A stretch of DNA of 64,000 bases from Nocardioidaceae bacterium (GTDB lineage: Bacteria; Actinomycetota; Actinomycetes; Propionibacteriales; Nocardioidaceae): contig JAURVT010000017.1 in the NCBI GenBank assembly GCA_030655315.1, positions 1 to 64,000 of the forward strand, given 5' to 3'. The notes below the pieces were generated by a model. That model made no database searches. It was not told the DNA's origin and saw only the letters and a list, made by a program, of their open reading frames with translations. The position numbers and the translations under genes are program-made. Of the stretch, positions 43,065 through 51,233 are shown one piece after another (position 1 is the stretch's first letter; the number at the start of each line of letters is the position of its first letter).

Positions 43065-43137
43065 CAGATCTCCTTCGACGACGGGGGGGGCCGGGACCGG
43101 CTCGTCCCCATTCGAACCGATCCGCGCCGCAGCGGGG

Positions 43138-43169
43138 AGTCCCTGTCCAGGGGTGCCTCGACAGGGACT
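43138..43169. promoter_or_regulatory. Operator between MFS and XRE genes
   Basis: AGTCCCTGTC (43138-43147) and GACAGGGACT (43160-43169), perfect 10-bp arms with a 12-bp spacer, in the 140-bp divergent gap. It ends 22 nt before the TAGCGT -10 (43192-43197) of the XRE gene. Confidence 0.68.
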
Positions 43170-43204
43170 GTCTGCGTCCCGGGAGAGCACCTAGCGTGGA
43201 GCAC

Positions 43205-44092
43205 ATGGACAACCGCGCCGAGGTGAGCGACTTCCTGAGGTCCCGTCGGGCCAGACTCACCCCGCGGCAGGTCGGGCTCCCGAGCAGTGGCACCCGCCGG
43301 GTGCCCGGGCTGCGACGCAGTGAGGTCGCGACCCTGGCCGGGCTCAGCGTGGAGTACTACACCCGGCTCGAGCGCGGCGCCGTCAGCGGCGCCTCGTCCG
43401 AGATGCTCCACGCGATCGCCGTCGCGCTCCGGCTCGACGACGCCGAGCGCGCGTACCTGTTCGACCTCGCCCGCGCGGCCGGTCCCGTCGGCCGCACCCC
43501 CCGGCGCCGGAGCGCCCGCACCTGGGTGCCGCACGAGAGCCTGCAGTGGGTGCTCGACGCCATCACCGTCGGACCCGCCTTCGTCCGCAACGGACGGATG
43601 GACCTGCTCGCGTGCAACGCGTTGGCCCGGGCGTTCTACAAGGACGTGTTCGACATGCCCGGGCAGCGGCCCAACCTGGCGCACCACACCTTCCTGGACG
43701 AGCGTGCCCGCGACTTCTACCCCGACTGGGACCTGTTCGCCGACGTCGCCGTGTCCATCCTGCGCACCGAGGCCGGACGCGACCCCCACGACCGGGAGCT
43801 GCAGGACCTCGTCGGCCAGCTCTCCACCCGCAGCCCCGAGTTCGCCGCCCGGTGGGGTCGCCAGGACGTCCGCCACCACGGCACCGGGTCCAAGACGTGG
43901 AACCACGACGTCGTCGGCGAGATGACCCTCGCCTTCGAGGGCCTCGAGATGGCCGCCGAGCCCGGGCTCACCCTCACCGTCTACGTCGCCGAGCCCGGGT
44001 CGCCGTCGGCCGAGCGCCTGTCGCTGCTCGCCTCGTGGGCCGCGAGCCAGCAGACGCCCGCGCCCCGCGACACGGCCGCCCGCACCGACTGA
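43205..44092 (+). CDS. XRE regulator with MmyB-like ligand domain
   Basis: 295 aa. HTH_31 (VSDFLRSRRARLTPRQVGLP, RVPGLRRSEVATLAGLSVEY, YTRLERGAVSGAS) and MmyB-like domain (VGPAFVRNGRMDLLACNALA, ARDFYPDWDLFADVAVSIL, ending VYVAEPGSPSAERLSLLASW). ATG at 43205 follows TAGCGT by 7 nt with no ribosome-binding site, so the message is probably leaderless. It likely represses the divergent MFS exporter. Same architecture as the regulators at 37594 and 59966. Confidence 0.88.
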   Translation: MDNRAEVSDFLRSRRARLTPRQVGLPSSGTRRVPGLRRSEVATLAGLSVEYYTRLERGAVSGASSEMLHAIAVALRLDDAERAYLFDLARAAGPVGRTPRRRSARTWVPHESLQWVLDAITVGPAFVRNGRMDLLACNALARAFYKDVFDMPGQRPNLAHHTFLDERARDFYPDWDLFADVAVSILRTEAGRDPHDRELQDLVGQLSTRSPEFAARWGRQDVRHHGTGSKTWNHDVVGEMTLAFEGLEMAAEPGLTLTVYVAEPGSPSAERLSLLASWAASQQTPAPRDTAARTD

Positions 44093-44116
44093 CCCACTAC
44101 CCCGCCAGGAGCCACC

Positions 44117-44647
44117 GTGCCGTCACGTCCGTTCGCCGTCCTCGCCCTCGGAGCGCTGCTCGCTGCGTGCAGCCCCTCCCCCGGGGGCGAGACCGCCTCT
44201 CGGTCCGACCCCACGGGCGCGCGCACGTCGGCGGCCGCCGGCACCTCCCAGGCGCCGACCGGGTCCACGTCCACGATCGGCACCGAGGACGGCGACCTCG
44301 AGGTCGTCGTCGGCGACACCGTGCTGACCGCTCGCCTGCGCGACACCGCTGCCGCCCGCGACCTGCGTGCCCTGCTGCCCGTCACCGTGACGATGACCGA
44401 CCACGGCGGCGTGGAGAAGACCGGCGCGCTGCCGTCGGCCCTCTCGACCGCGGACGAGCCCGCCGCGGCGGACCCCGACGTGGGTGACCTCGGCTACTAC
44501 GCACCCGGCCAGGACCTCGTCGTCTACTACGGCGACCAGTCGGCGTTCGACGGCATCGTCGTCCTGGGCCGGTTGCGCGGCGACCTCGGCGCCGTCGCCG
44601 ACGCGGGCGGCGACGTCACGGTCACCGTCCGCGAGCCCGGCTCGTAG
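44117..44647 (+). CDS. Cyclophilin-like-fold lipoprotein
   Basis: 176 aa. A signal peptide ends with lipobox LAAC (Cys about 18), followed by a Ser/Thr/Gly linker to about 55, then a beta-barrel domain with VVGDTVLTARLRDTAAARDL, DVGDLGYYAPGQDLVVYYGD and FDGIVVLGRLRGDL, the pattern of the Cyclophil_like2 family. Acts on the outer face of the membrane; ligand and role unknown. GTG with CAGGAG 5 nt upstream, 24 nt after the XRE gene in the same direction, so possibly co-transcribed. Confidence 0.8.
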   Translation: MPSRPFAVLALGALLAACSPSPGGETASRSDPTGARTSAAAGTSQAPTGSTSTIGTEDGDLEVVVGDTVLTARLRDTAAARDLRALLPVTVTMTDHGGVEKTGALPSALSTADEPAAADPDVGDLGYYAPGQDLVVYYGDQSAFDGIVVLGRLRGDLGAVADAGGDVTVTVREPGS

Positions 44648-44658
44648 CCGCTCCCCCG

Positions 44659-44673
44659 GTCGCTTCGAGCGAC
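44659..44673 (+). terminator. Hairpin after the lipoprotein gene
   Basis: GTCGCT-TCG-AGCGAC, a 6-bp stem with a 3-nt loop, 11 nt after the stop codon. No U-tract. Confidence 0.42.
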
Positions 44674-44781
44674 GGGGCGATCGAGCCGCGGGCGCGTCCC
44701 GACCCGTGACCGGCGAGCAGGGCCGGGCCGGCGGCCAGGGGCACGGGGTCGTCGACGAGGTCGGCCCACGGGAGGTGACCG

Positions 44782-44901
44782 GTGGACGCCAGCGGCGACA
44801 CGGCTCGCGCAGGTGGTCCACCGACATTCCTCATCGTCCTGGCGCTCATCGCCGCCGTCGACCAGGTCTCCGGCGCCGTGCGCCGTCGCCTGGCCCGCTG
44901 A
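44782..44901 (+). CDS. Possible small single-pass membrane protein
   Basis: GTG at 44782 has GGGAGG 6 nt upstream and opens a 39-codon frame: a polar head VDASGDTARAGGPP, a hydrophobic stretch TFLIVLALIAAVDQVSG and a basic tail AVRRRLAR. A good ribosome-binding site, a hydrophobic helix and a positive-inside tail favour a real microprotein. I recognise no family, and chance cannot be excluded in this base composition. Confidence 0.4.
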   Translation: MDASGDTARAGGPPTFLIVLALIAAVDQVSGAVRRRLAR

Positions 44902-44929
44902 CCCCGCCCGGTGACCGCGCAGGTCGCGC

Positions 44930-45688
44930 TCACCCCGGTCCGGGCTCGCTCCTGCCGGCGCTGCTCGGGCCCGGCACCGCCGGGCCCGAGCTGGTCCGTG
45001 CGACCAGACGGGCGGCGACGTCGCGGAGCTTGACGTTGTTGTTCTGCGAGTGCGCGCGCAGGATCGCGAAGGCCGTCTCCGCGTCGCAGCGCTGCTGGCT
45101 CATCACGATGCCCAGCGCCTGGTCGATGACCGACCGCGAGACCAGGGCCTGCTCGAGCTGGGCGGCCTGCTCGTCGCTGCGCCACTGGCGCAGGGCGAGG
45201 GCCAGCGCCGTCGAGGCCTGGGCCACGAAGGCCAGTGCGTCGCGTCGCACCACGCCGTCGAAGGCGTGCGGGGAGCGCTGGTCGTACAGGTTCACCGCAC
45301 CGACCGAGACCCCGGCGACGAGCAGCGGCATGCTGAGGGACGACCGCACGCCCATCGTCCGCGCCGGGCCGATGTAGTCCGGCCACCGGCCCTCGGACCC
45401 GACGTCGGAGACGTCGACCACCTCGCCCGTGGCCATCGCCTGCAGGCACGGTCCCCCGTCGACCTCGTACTGGCGCTCGTCGAGGCGTGCGGCGAGCCCG
45501 TCGCTGGAGGACACCGTGACCGGCTGCCGGCCGTGGCGGCTGGTGATCCCGCACGAGACCGGCGGCTCCACCGCCCGGCTCGCCAGGTCGGCGGTCTGCT
45601 GCAGGAACGAGTCGATGCCCTCCATCGACATCAGCAGCGTCTGCAGGGCAGCCAGGTGGTCGGCAGGAGATCGGTCGTCGTCGGACAT
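44930..45688 (-). CDS. GAF-ANTAR regulatory protein
   Basis: 252 aa. GAF domain about 35-180 (VEPPVSCGITSRHGRQPVTV, YEVDGGPCLQAMATGEVVDV, SLSMPLLVAGVSVGAVNLYD), then ANTAR (LVSRSVIDQALGIVMSQQRC, AFAILRAHSQNNNVKLRDVA). ANTAR domains bind paired hexaloop RNA hairpins and prevent termination. The target RNA is unknown. First of three such genes within 6 kb. A TATAGC/GGGTAT box at 45798-45790 on the minus strand is a possible -10 about 100 nt upstream. Confidence 0.87.
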   Translation of the reverse strand: MSDDDRSPADHLAALQTLLMSMEGIDSFLQQTADLASRAVEPPVSCGITSRHGRQPVTVSSSDGLAARLDERQYEVDGGPCLQAMATGEVVDVSDVGSEGRWPDYIGPARTMGVRSSLSMPLLVAGVSVGAVNLYDQRSPHAFDGVVRRDALAFVAQASTALALALRQWRSDEQAAQLEQALVSRSVIDQALGIVMSQQRCDAETAFAILRAHSQNNNVKLRDVAARLVARTSSGPAVPGPSSAGRSEPGPG

Positions 45689-46049
45689 GAGGGGCACGCC
45701 TTCGTCCCGACCCGGTTCGCGGGTCCGTGGTCTCACCGAAGACGGCGGAACCTGGACGGCCCGTGCGGAAGACCCGCGGCACCCCCGACGCTATACCCGC
45801 AGAGCGACGATCACCTCATGATCACGACCGGTCACGGACGGCCGAGGCGTGCTCGGCGGTGGGCGACGGGCCCCGGATGGTCCGACCGATCGAGCGCTCG
45901 TCGGGCGGATCCGGCCGCTGGGGCGCACGGTGGGGGCAGGACCTCCACGCTCGGCCCGTCCTGCACCACCACCCCGGCCGGACGACCAGAGCTGCGACCT
46001 CGTCCCGATCCCCGACGCGTGAGCGACGTGACGTACCGGACGGACGAGC
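45689..46049. promoter_or_regulatory. Divergent intergenic region between GAF-ANTAR and MerR-like genes
   Basis: 361 bp without a convincing gene. It holds GATCA-CCTCA-TGATC (45809-45823), a 5-bp-arm dyad, next to a minus-strand GGGTAT/TATAGC box (45798-45790). GGGTAT resembles the -10 of SigB/SigF-type stress promoters, but I find no GTTT -35 at the right distance. No hairpin of terminator quality. Confidence 0.35.
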
Positions 46050-47009
46050 ATGGCAGAGCGATCGACCTCCCGCGTGCCCTCGGTCGCCGGGGAGCACGCA
46101 CCGGACGTGTCGCTCGTGACGATCGGCGCGGTGGCCGCGCAGCTGTCGGTGCCGTCGACGACCCTGCGCACCTGGAGCCGTCGCTACGGGCTGTCGCCGA
46201 CCGGACGCACCGCCGGCGGGCACCGGCGGTTCAACCCCGAGGACGTCCAGCGGCTGCACGTGATGGTGCACCTGCTGGGCCTGGGGGTGGCAGCCGGATC
46301 GGCGGCGCAGAAGGCGCGTGACGCGCTCCCGGCCGACCTCGCCCGGTCGTGGGCCGTCGCGCCCGGCCAGGCGGCCTTCGACCACCTGCTCCGCTCGGGT
46401 CCGGTCGCCGTGGTCGAGGCGCTGGTGGCGGCCGCGCAGGTGCTGGACCCGACGACCATCGACGCCCTCACCGGCCTGAGCATCGACCGCTCGGGGGTCG
46501 AGGTCGCTTGGGACCAGGTGATGGCCCCCTTCCTGGCCTGCCTCTCGGTCCTGCGGCTCGAGGTCGGTGCCGACGAGGTGGCCGGCGCGGTCGTCGAGCA
46601 GCTGGCGATCGAGCGCCTCGTCGGCGTGCTGTCGTCGCCCCACCGGCAGGCGAGGTCGGGGCCCTCGGTGCTGCTGGCCGGTCTCGGCGACGGGGGCCAC
46701 GCGCTGCCGCTGCTCGTGGTCCAGGGAGCGCTCGACACCGATCACGTCCCCACCGTCAACCTGGGGCGCCGGACCCCCGCCGCCACCGTGGCGCGGGCGG
46801 TCTCGCGGCTCGCGCCCGCCGCGGTCTTCCTCTGGTCCGAGCAACCGCCCGAGGACGACGACGGGATCTGGTCGCTCGTCGGGGCCACCGGACAGGTGCC
46901 GCTCGTGGTGGTCGGCAGCCCCGACCCGCGGCGGGGCGGGCTCCTCGGCACCGGCGCCCCCACGAGCACGGCCGCTCGCGTGCTCGCCGCGATCCGCGGG
47001 GCGCTCTAG
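46050..47009 (+). CDS. MerR regulator with degenerate cobalamin-binding-type domain (CarH/LitR-like)
   Basis: 319 aa. MerR HTH at 22-90 (VTIGAVAAQLSVPSTTLRTW, SRRYGLSPTGRTAGGHRRF). It is followed by a four-helix segment like the methionine-synthase cap (WDQVMAPFLACLSVLRL) and a Rossmann-like domain (VLLAGLGDGGHALPLLVVQ, VNLGRRTP). In light-sensing CarH proteins the helix bundle carries W-x9-EH and the B12 domain ExH. Here the first reads G-x9-EQ and the second GGH, so AdoCbl photochemistry is probably lost. Possibly a repressor or activator of the surrounding stress genes. 3' end overlaps the converging gene by 4 bp. Confidence 0.82.
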   Translation: MAERSTSRVPSVAGEHAPDVSLVTIGAVAAQLSVPSTTLRTWSRRYGLSPTGRTAGGHRRFNPEDVQRLHVMVHLLGLGVAAGSAAQKARDALPADLARSWAVAPGQAAFDHLLRSGPVAVVEALVAAAQVLDPTTIDALTGLSIDRSGVEVAWDQVMAPFLACLSVLRLEVGADEVAGAVVEQLAIERLVGVLSSPHRQARSGPSVLLAGLGDGGHALPLLVVQGALDTDHVPTVNLGRRTPAATVARAVSRLAPAAVFLWSEQPPEDDDGIWSLVGATGQVPLVVVGSPDPRRGGLLGTGAPTSTAARVLAAIRGAL

Positions 47010-47755
47010 GGCCGTCGGGTGCTCGCGCGGACCCAGCGGTCGCCCGCGCGCGGCCGCTCGGCGGTCAGGGCCGCGGCCACGACCTGGCGGACCCCGGCGG
47101 CCAGACCGAGAGCCAGCCCGAGCTCGTAGGGGTCCTCGTCGGCCGGGCAGCTGAGCGCACCGGTGAGCGAACCGACGACCGTCGCGGCGACCACGTGGAG
47201 GTAGGGATCGGGAGCCGAGGACGTCCGTCGGCGCCCCGAGACCACCCCCCGGAACACCGCCACGTCCTCGCGGCAGCCCGTCCAGGCGGCGATGATCACC
47301 GCCCGCGCGAGCCCGAGACCCGTCTCGAGACGGTCGGCCGGCACCCCCTCGTCCGGCTGCCTCCCCCACGTCCGCTCGGCCGTGATGGCGGCCAGCACCG
47401 CCCGCTGGCCGCTGAGGAACGGGTCCTGGTGCAGGGCCCGGCTGGTCGACACCAGGAGCCGGCGGTCGGCCGGCCCCAGGGAGACGAACCCGTCACCCGC
47501 CCCGCGGACGGCGTCCGCGCACCGTCCGAGGTGGTCGCCGGCGACGCACCCGTCGCGGGCGTCCGCGCCGAGGACGGCCCGCGCCGCCAGCACCGCCTCG
47601 AGGCTGGAGGGCCTGGACGTCCGAGCCCGGGGGCGCACCTCGTCCGCGACCCGTCGGCAGACCCGCATCACCTCGTCGAGGCAGGACAGCTGGGCCGCCA
47701 GGTCGAGGACGGGTGGGTGGCCGGGGGTCTGGGTGCGGTCGTCGAGCAGGGACAT
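47006..47755 (-). CDS. Unrecognised helical protein in the stress island
   Basis: 249 aa from the ATG at 47755. Mostly alpha-helical by composition, with Ala/Arg/Leu-rich helices (LDLAAQLSCLDEVMRVCRRV, RAVLAAITAERTWGRQPDEG, LGLALGLAAGVRQVVAAAL). No membrane segment, signal peptide or recognised motif. Codon bias and conserved frame (no stop over 290 codons, while the start agrees with a GC-rich leader) support a real gene. Placement beside GAF-ANTAR and MerR genes suggests a regulatory or stress role, but I cannot name one. Confidence 0.6.
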   Translation of the reverse strand: MSLLDDRTQTPGHPPVLDLAAQLSCLDEVMRVCRRVADEVRPRARTSRPSSLEAVLAARAVLGADARDGCVAGDHLGRCADAVRGAGDGFVSLGPADRRLLVSTSRALHQDPFLSGQRAVLAAITAERTWGRQPDEGVPADRLETGLGLARAVIIAAWTGCREDVAVFRGVVSGRRRTSSAPDPYLHVVAATVVGSLTGALSCPADEDPYELGLALGLAAGVRQVVAAALTAERPRAGDRWVRASTRRP

Positions 47756-47882
47756 CGGGCTCCGTCCTGCCGGAGCCGCCCGCGGGCGAGGCGTCCGGGT
47801 CACCCGCCGCGGTGGTCGCGGACGGTACCGCCATGGCACCGCGCGGACCGCCGGGTCGGTAGTGCCCGCGGGCTCCACCGGT

Positions 47883-47898
47883 CGGGACCTTGGTCCCG
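47883..47898 (+). promoter_or_regulatory. DosR/DevR-like box, perfect palindrome
   Basis: CGGGACCTTGGTCCCG, a perfect 16-bp palindrome matching the GGGAC-N4-GTCCC core of mycobacterial DosR boxes. Its centre is about 95 bp before the universal stress protein start and 53 bp from a second box. Confidence 0.72.
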
Positions 47899-47936
47899 CC
47901 CGGCCTCGGCGAGCCGCGTGGCCGTCCCACCACCTC

Positions 47937-47950
47937 GGGACCGAAGACCC
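47937..47950 (+). promoter_or_regulatory. DosR/DevR-like box, imperfect
   Basis: GGGAC-CGAA-GACCC, one mismatch from the GGGAC-N4-GTCCC core, 36-49 bp upstream of the universal stress protein ATG. With the box at 47883 it forms a pair about five helical turns apart, as at strongly DosR-activated genes. Confidence 0.6.
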
Positions 47951-47985
47951 TGGAGTCGCCGCCCGTCGATCACCAGGCTGGGACC

Positions 47986-48906
47986 ATGACCGACCTCGCG
48001 ACCCACCCCCACTCCTCCAGCGCCGCGGTGACCGCCCACGCGGTCGTCGTCGGCACCGACGGCTCCGAGCGGAGCCGCGGTGCGGTCCGGTGGGCCGCCC
48101 ACGAGGCGCGGCACCAGGGACTCGCCCTGCGCGTCTTCATCGCCCTGGACGACTTCGTGGTGCCCGGCGCCTACCTGCCCTCGAACGTCCTCCTCGAGGA
48201 CGCCGACGCGACCGAGCAGCTCGTCCTGGACGACCCCGAGCTCGCCGCCGCCGCGCAGGACGGGGTCGACGTCGCGGCCGTCACCGTGTCCGGGACCCCT
48301 CCTCAGGTGCTGCTCGACGCCGCCGAGAACGCCAGGATGCTCGTGGTGGGCTGCCGGGGGGCGGGGGGCTTCTCACGCCTCGTCATGGGCTCGACCTCCA
48401 CCACGCTGGCCGGCCACGCACCGTTGCCCGTCGTCGTCGTCCCAGACTCGTGGCACCCCCGGGCCGACGCTCCGGGCTCGGTCGTCCTCGGCGTCGACCT
48501 GCACGCACCCGTCAAGGAGTCGATCGAGTTCGCGATGCGTCACGCCGCCGCGACCGGCGTCCGCCTGCGGGCGGTCGCCGTCTGGGACACCGGCCAGGCG
48601 CGGCTCCTCGATCCCGAGGAGCGCCGCAGCGCCTTCGCGTCCGCCCACGACAGCGGGCTCGCGCACCTCGGCGTGATCCTCCGGCCCTGGGTGAAGGCCC
48701 ACCCGGGCGTGGAGGTGCGCCCCGAGATGGTGATGGGTCACCCCGCCGGGACGCTCGTCGAGGTCGCCGGGGAGGTCGGCGCCGGCCTCCTCGTGGTCGG
48801 CCGGCCGCGCACCACGTCGGTGCTCGGCTTCCCCCTGGGCTCCACCGCCAACGCCGTGCTGCACCACTCCGGCCGCCCCACCGCGGTCGTGCCCCCCGTC
48901 GCGTAG
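47986..48906 (+). CDS. Universal stress protein, tandem USP domains
   Basis: 306 aa with two USP domains. The first (15-150) opens AVVVGTDGSERSRGAVRWAA and ends VVGCRGAGGFSRLVMGSTST, an ATP-binding G-x2-G-x9-G(S/T) loop. The second (160-305) opens VVLGVDLHAPVKESIEFAM and ends VVGRPRTTSVLGFPLGSTAN, with a looser loop. Tandem USPs of this length are typical DosR-regulon members in mycobacteria and help survival in hypoxia or dormancy. Two GGGAC-N4-GTCCC-type boxes lie upstream, and the devR-like gene is 5 kb away. Confidence 0.89.
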   Translation: MTDLATHPHSSSAAVTAHAVVVGTDGSERSRGAVRWAAHEARHQGLALRVFIALDDFVVPGAYLPSNVLLEDADATEQLVLDDPELAAAAQDGVDVAAVTVSGTPPQVLLDAAENARMLVVGCRGAGGFSRLVMGSTSTTLAGHAPLPVVVVPDSWHPRADAPGSVVLGVDLHAPVKESIEFAMRHAAATGVRLRAVAVWDTGQARLLDPEERRSAFASAHDSGLAHLGVILRPWVKAHPGVEVRPEMVMGHPAGTLVEVAGEVGAGLLVVGRPRTTSVLGFPLGSTANAVLHHSGRPTAVVPPVA

Positions 48907-48925
48907 CCGGACCCGGCTCGACCGG

Positions 48926-49681
48926 TCAGACGTCGTCCGACAGGTCGAGGGTGCCGTCGAGGACGGCGCCGGCCACCTCGTCGAGGTCGCGGTGGTGGGC
49001 GAAGGCGTACGCGCGCATCCGGACGAGCGCGTCGACGAGCGGCACGCCCAGGTCGACCATCAGGGCGCCCTGCGCCTGGTAGATCCGGGCCCGGGTCCCG
49101 AGCGCCGAGGTCAGGCCGGGGTCGAGCCCGCCCGCACGCCCCGGCGCGGCGCTGTCGAGGAGGGTCTCGGTGGCCATCTCGGCGAACCCGAGGGCGGTCA
49201 GCAGGTCGCGGTCGGGCATCGGTCCCGGCACGTCGGCGTAGACGTCGAGGACACCGAGGCCGACGGCACCGACCTGGAGCGGGAACGCGAAGACCGCCCG
49301 CACGCCCGCCTCGAGGGCCGAGGTCGTGTAAGCGGGCCACCGCGTCTCGCGGTCCAGGTCCGAGGCGAGCACCGGGCGCCGGGTCTTGAAGGAGTCGTGG
49401 CAGGGGCCCTCGCCGAGGACGAACTGCAGCTCGTCCACCCGGGCGCTCCACGGGTCGGAGCTCGCGATCACCGCCTGCGAGCCCATGGCGTCCGACATCA
49501 GGTTGACCGCTGCGCCGCACACCGGCAGATCGGCCAGCAGCGCGCGGCACACGCGGTTCAGGACGGTGACGGGGTCGTCGGGGTCTCCGTCGCCCTGGGG
49601 CGACGCGGCGGCCATCGACGCGAGGACGCGCGCGCGGAGGTCGTGGGTGCCATGGGCGTCCCCGGGTCCCTGGTGCGGCAT
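48926..49681 (-). CDS. GAF-ANTAR regulatory protein (divergent ANTAR)
   Basis: 251 aa. GAF about 45-180 (LPVCGAAVNLMSDAMGSQAV, FVLGEGPCHDSFKTRRPVLA, FAFPLQVGAVGLGVLDVYAD), then an ANTAR-like tail (TRARIYQAQGALMVDLGVPL, DALVRMRAYAFAHHRDLDEV). The ANTAR helices keep the Q-x-G-x-L spacing but have drifted. Converges with the USP gene and diverges from another GAF-ANTAR gene. Confidence 0.84.
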   Translation of the reverse strand: MPHQGPGDAHGTHDLRARVLASMAAASPQGDGDPDDPVTVLNRVCRALLADLPVCGAAVNLMSDAMGSQAVIASSDPWSARVDELQFVLGEGPCHDSFKTRRPVLASDLDRETRWPAYTTSALEAGVRAVFAFPLQVGAVGLGVLDVYADVPGPMPDRDLLTALGFAEMATETLLDSAAPGRAGGLDPGLTSALGTRARIYQAQGALMVDLGVPLVDALVRMRAYAFAHHRDLDEVAGAVLDGTLDLSDDV

Positions 49682-49955
49682 GAGTCCCTCTCGGACTTCT
49701 TCGTCGTCACCGGGGACAGGGGTGAGAGGTGGAGATGCGTCGTGGGCTCAACGTACGCCCTCACGGTCGGCCCGACGACCCGCCGGCGGTCGAGGTCACA
49801 TCGGCTTGATCCCTCGCGGGCCGCGGCTTACCGTGAGGTCTCCCACCCGGTCGTCCCGGTCCCCGACGTCGGCCCGTGCACCACTGTTCCCGAAAGAGGG
49901 ACATGACCGACCTGTGGGGCCTCCAGGGCCCGTGCCCGGGCCCGAGGCGGGGACG

Positions 49956-50687
49956 ATGATCCCCGCCGAGCACCTGTCCGACATCTTCGTCGAGATGGCC
50001 GACTCGCTCGTGGACGACTTCGACCTCGTCGACTTCCTGCAGAACCTGACGGTGCGGGCGGTGGAGGTCAGCGGGGCCGCCTCGGCCGGTCTGCTCCTGG
50101 CGGACCACCACGACGACCTGCACTACATGGCCGCCTCCAGCGACAGCGGCCGCCTGCTCGAGCTCTTCCAGCTGCAGAACGAGGAGGGACCGTGCCTTGA
50201 CTGCTTCCGCACGCGCGTCCCGGTGGTGAACTCCGACCTCCGTGAGGCGTCCGAGCGGTGGCCGCTGTTCGCCCCCCGCGCGCTCTCGGCGGGCTTTCGC
50301 TCCGTCCACGCGTTCCCGATGCGGCTGCGCGACCGCGTGGTGGGGGCGCTCAACATCTTCGGCAGCGAGGACGCGGTCCTCGCCCCCGAGGACGTGCGGG
50401 TCGTGCAGGCCCTGGCCGACGTCGCCACGATCGCGATCCTGCAGGAGCAGGCGATCACCAACGCCGGCACCCTCACCGAGCAGCTGCAGTCCGCGCTGAA
50501 CACCCGCCTGGTGATCGAGCAGGCCAAGGGCGCCATCGGGCGCGCGCAGCGCATCGACGTCGACGCGGCCTTCGACCTGCTGCGCCGCTACGCCCGCAGC
50601 CGCCGGGTGGCCGTGCGCGAGATCTCGCTGTCGGTGCTGAACGACCCGACGGGTGACGCCGCACGCGAGCTGCTCGGTCCGGCCTGA
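49956..50687 (+). CDS. GAF-ANTAR regulatory protein
   Basis: 243 aa. GAF about 15-165 (LVDFLQNLTVRAVEVSGAAS, LQNEEGPCLDCFRTRVPVVN, AFPMRLRDRVVGALNIFG) and ANTAR about 175-230 (LNTRLVIEQAKGAIGRAQRI, AAFDLLRRYARSRRVAVREI). RNA-binding antiterminator type; the GAF ligand is unknown. ATG at 49956 with GGGGA upstream; no better start is seen although the frame is open above it. A DosR-like box follows the gene and belongs to the next one. Confidence 0.86.
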   Translation: MIPAEHLSDIFVEMADSLVDDFDLVDFLQNLTVRAVEVSGAASAGLLLADHHDDLHYMAASSDSGRLLELFQLQNEEGPCLDCFRTRVPVVNSDLREASERWPLFAPRALSAGFRSVHAFPMRLRDRVVGALNIFGSEDAVLAPEDVRVVQALADVATIAILQEQAITNAGTLTEQLQSALNTRLVIEQAKGAIGRAQRIDVDAAFDLLRRYARSRRVAVREISLSVLNDPTGDAARELLGPA

Positions 50688-50703
50688 CACCCGCGCGCGG
50701 CGT

Positions 50704-50719
50704 CGGGACCAACGTCCCG
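50704..50719 (+). promoter_or_regulatory. DosR/DevR-like box
   Basis: CGGGAC-CAAC-GTCCCG, perfect 6-bp arms with the 4-bp spacer of DosR boxes, centred about 84 bp upstream of the PPOX gene. Confidence 0.68.
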
Positions 50720-50795
50720 TCCCACGGGGGCCCGCGACCGTGACCCGCACGGCAGGGGGACGGCACGCTGAGGGAGTCGACCCGAACGGAGCCCC

Positions 50796-51233
50796 ATGGA
50801 ACACCCCCGCCCCTTCCCGCCCTCACCGACGCGTGGGCACCAGGTCGACCTCGAGCCCGCCCGGTGCTGGGCCCTGGTCGACGAGCAGGAGGTCGGCCGG
50901 ATCGCGCTGGTGGTCGACGACGCCATCCAGGTGCTCCCGGTGGCCTACGTCCGGGTGGACGAGACGGTCTACTTCCGTACCTCGGCCTTCGGCCTGATCG
51001 CCCGCCACGTCGACGGCCAGCCGGCGTCCTTCGAGGTCGACGACGTGCACACCGACGAGCGGTCCGGGTGGTCGGTGCTGCTCACGGGCACGGCCCGCCG
51101 GGTCGTCGACCCCGAGCTGCTCGCCCGGCTCTGGACCCCGTCGCCCCCGCTCCCCTGGGCCGACGGGGTCCGCAACCTCTGGGTGGGCATCACCGTCGAG
51201 CACGTCACCGGGCGCTCGGTGCAGCAGCGTTGA
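50796..51233 (+). CDS. Pyridoxamine-5'-phosphate-oxidase-like flavin-binding protein
   Basis: 145 aa. CWALVDEQEVGRIALVVDDA, VLPVAYVRVDETVYFRTSAF and VHTDERSGWSVLLTGTARRV give the split beta-barrel of the PNPOx-like/nitroimidazole-resistance family, which binds FMN or F420. A mycobacterial homologue of the same size belongs to the DosR regulon, and here too a DosR-like box precedes the gene. Substrate unknown. Confidence 0.84.
   Translation: MEHPRPFPPSPTRGHQVDLEPARCWALVDEQEVGRIALVVDDAIQVLPVAYVRVDETVYFRTSAFGLIARHVDGQPASFEVDDVHTDERSGWSVLLTGTARRVVDPELLARLWTPSPPLPWADGVRNLWVGITVEHVTGRSVQQR

Noticed and set aside
45793..45798. GGGTAT as a SigB/SigF promoter of the GAF-ANTAR gene
   Set aside because: No GTTT-like -35 at the expected distance; kept only as a note in the intergenic entry.
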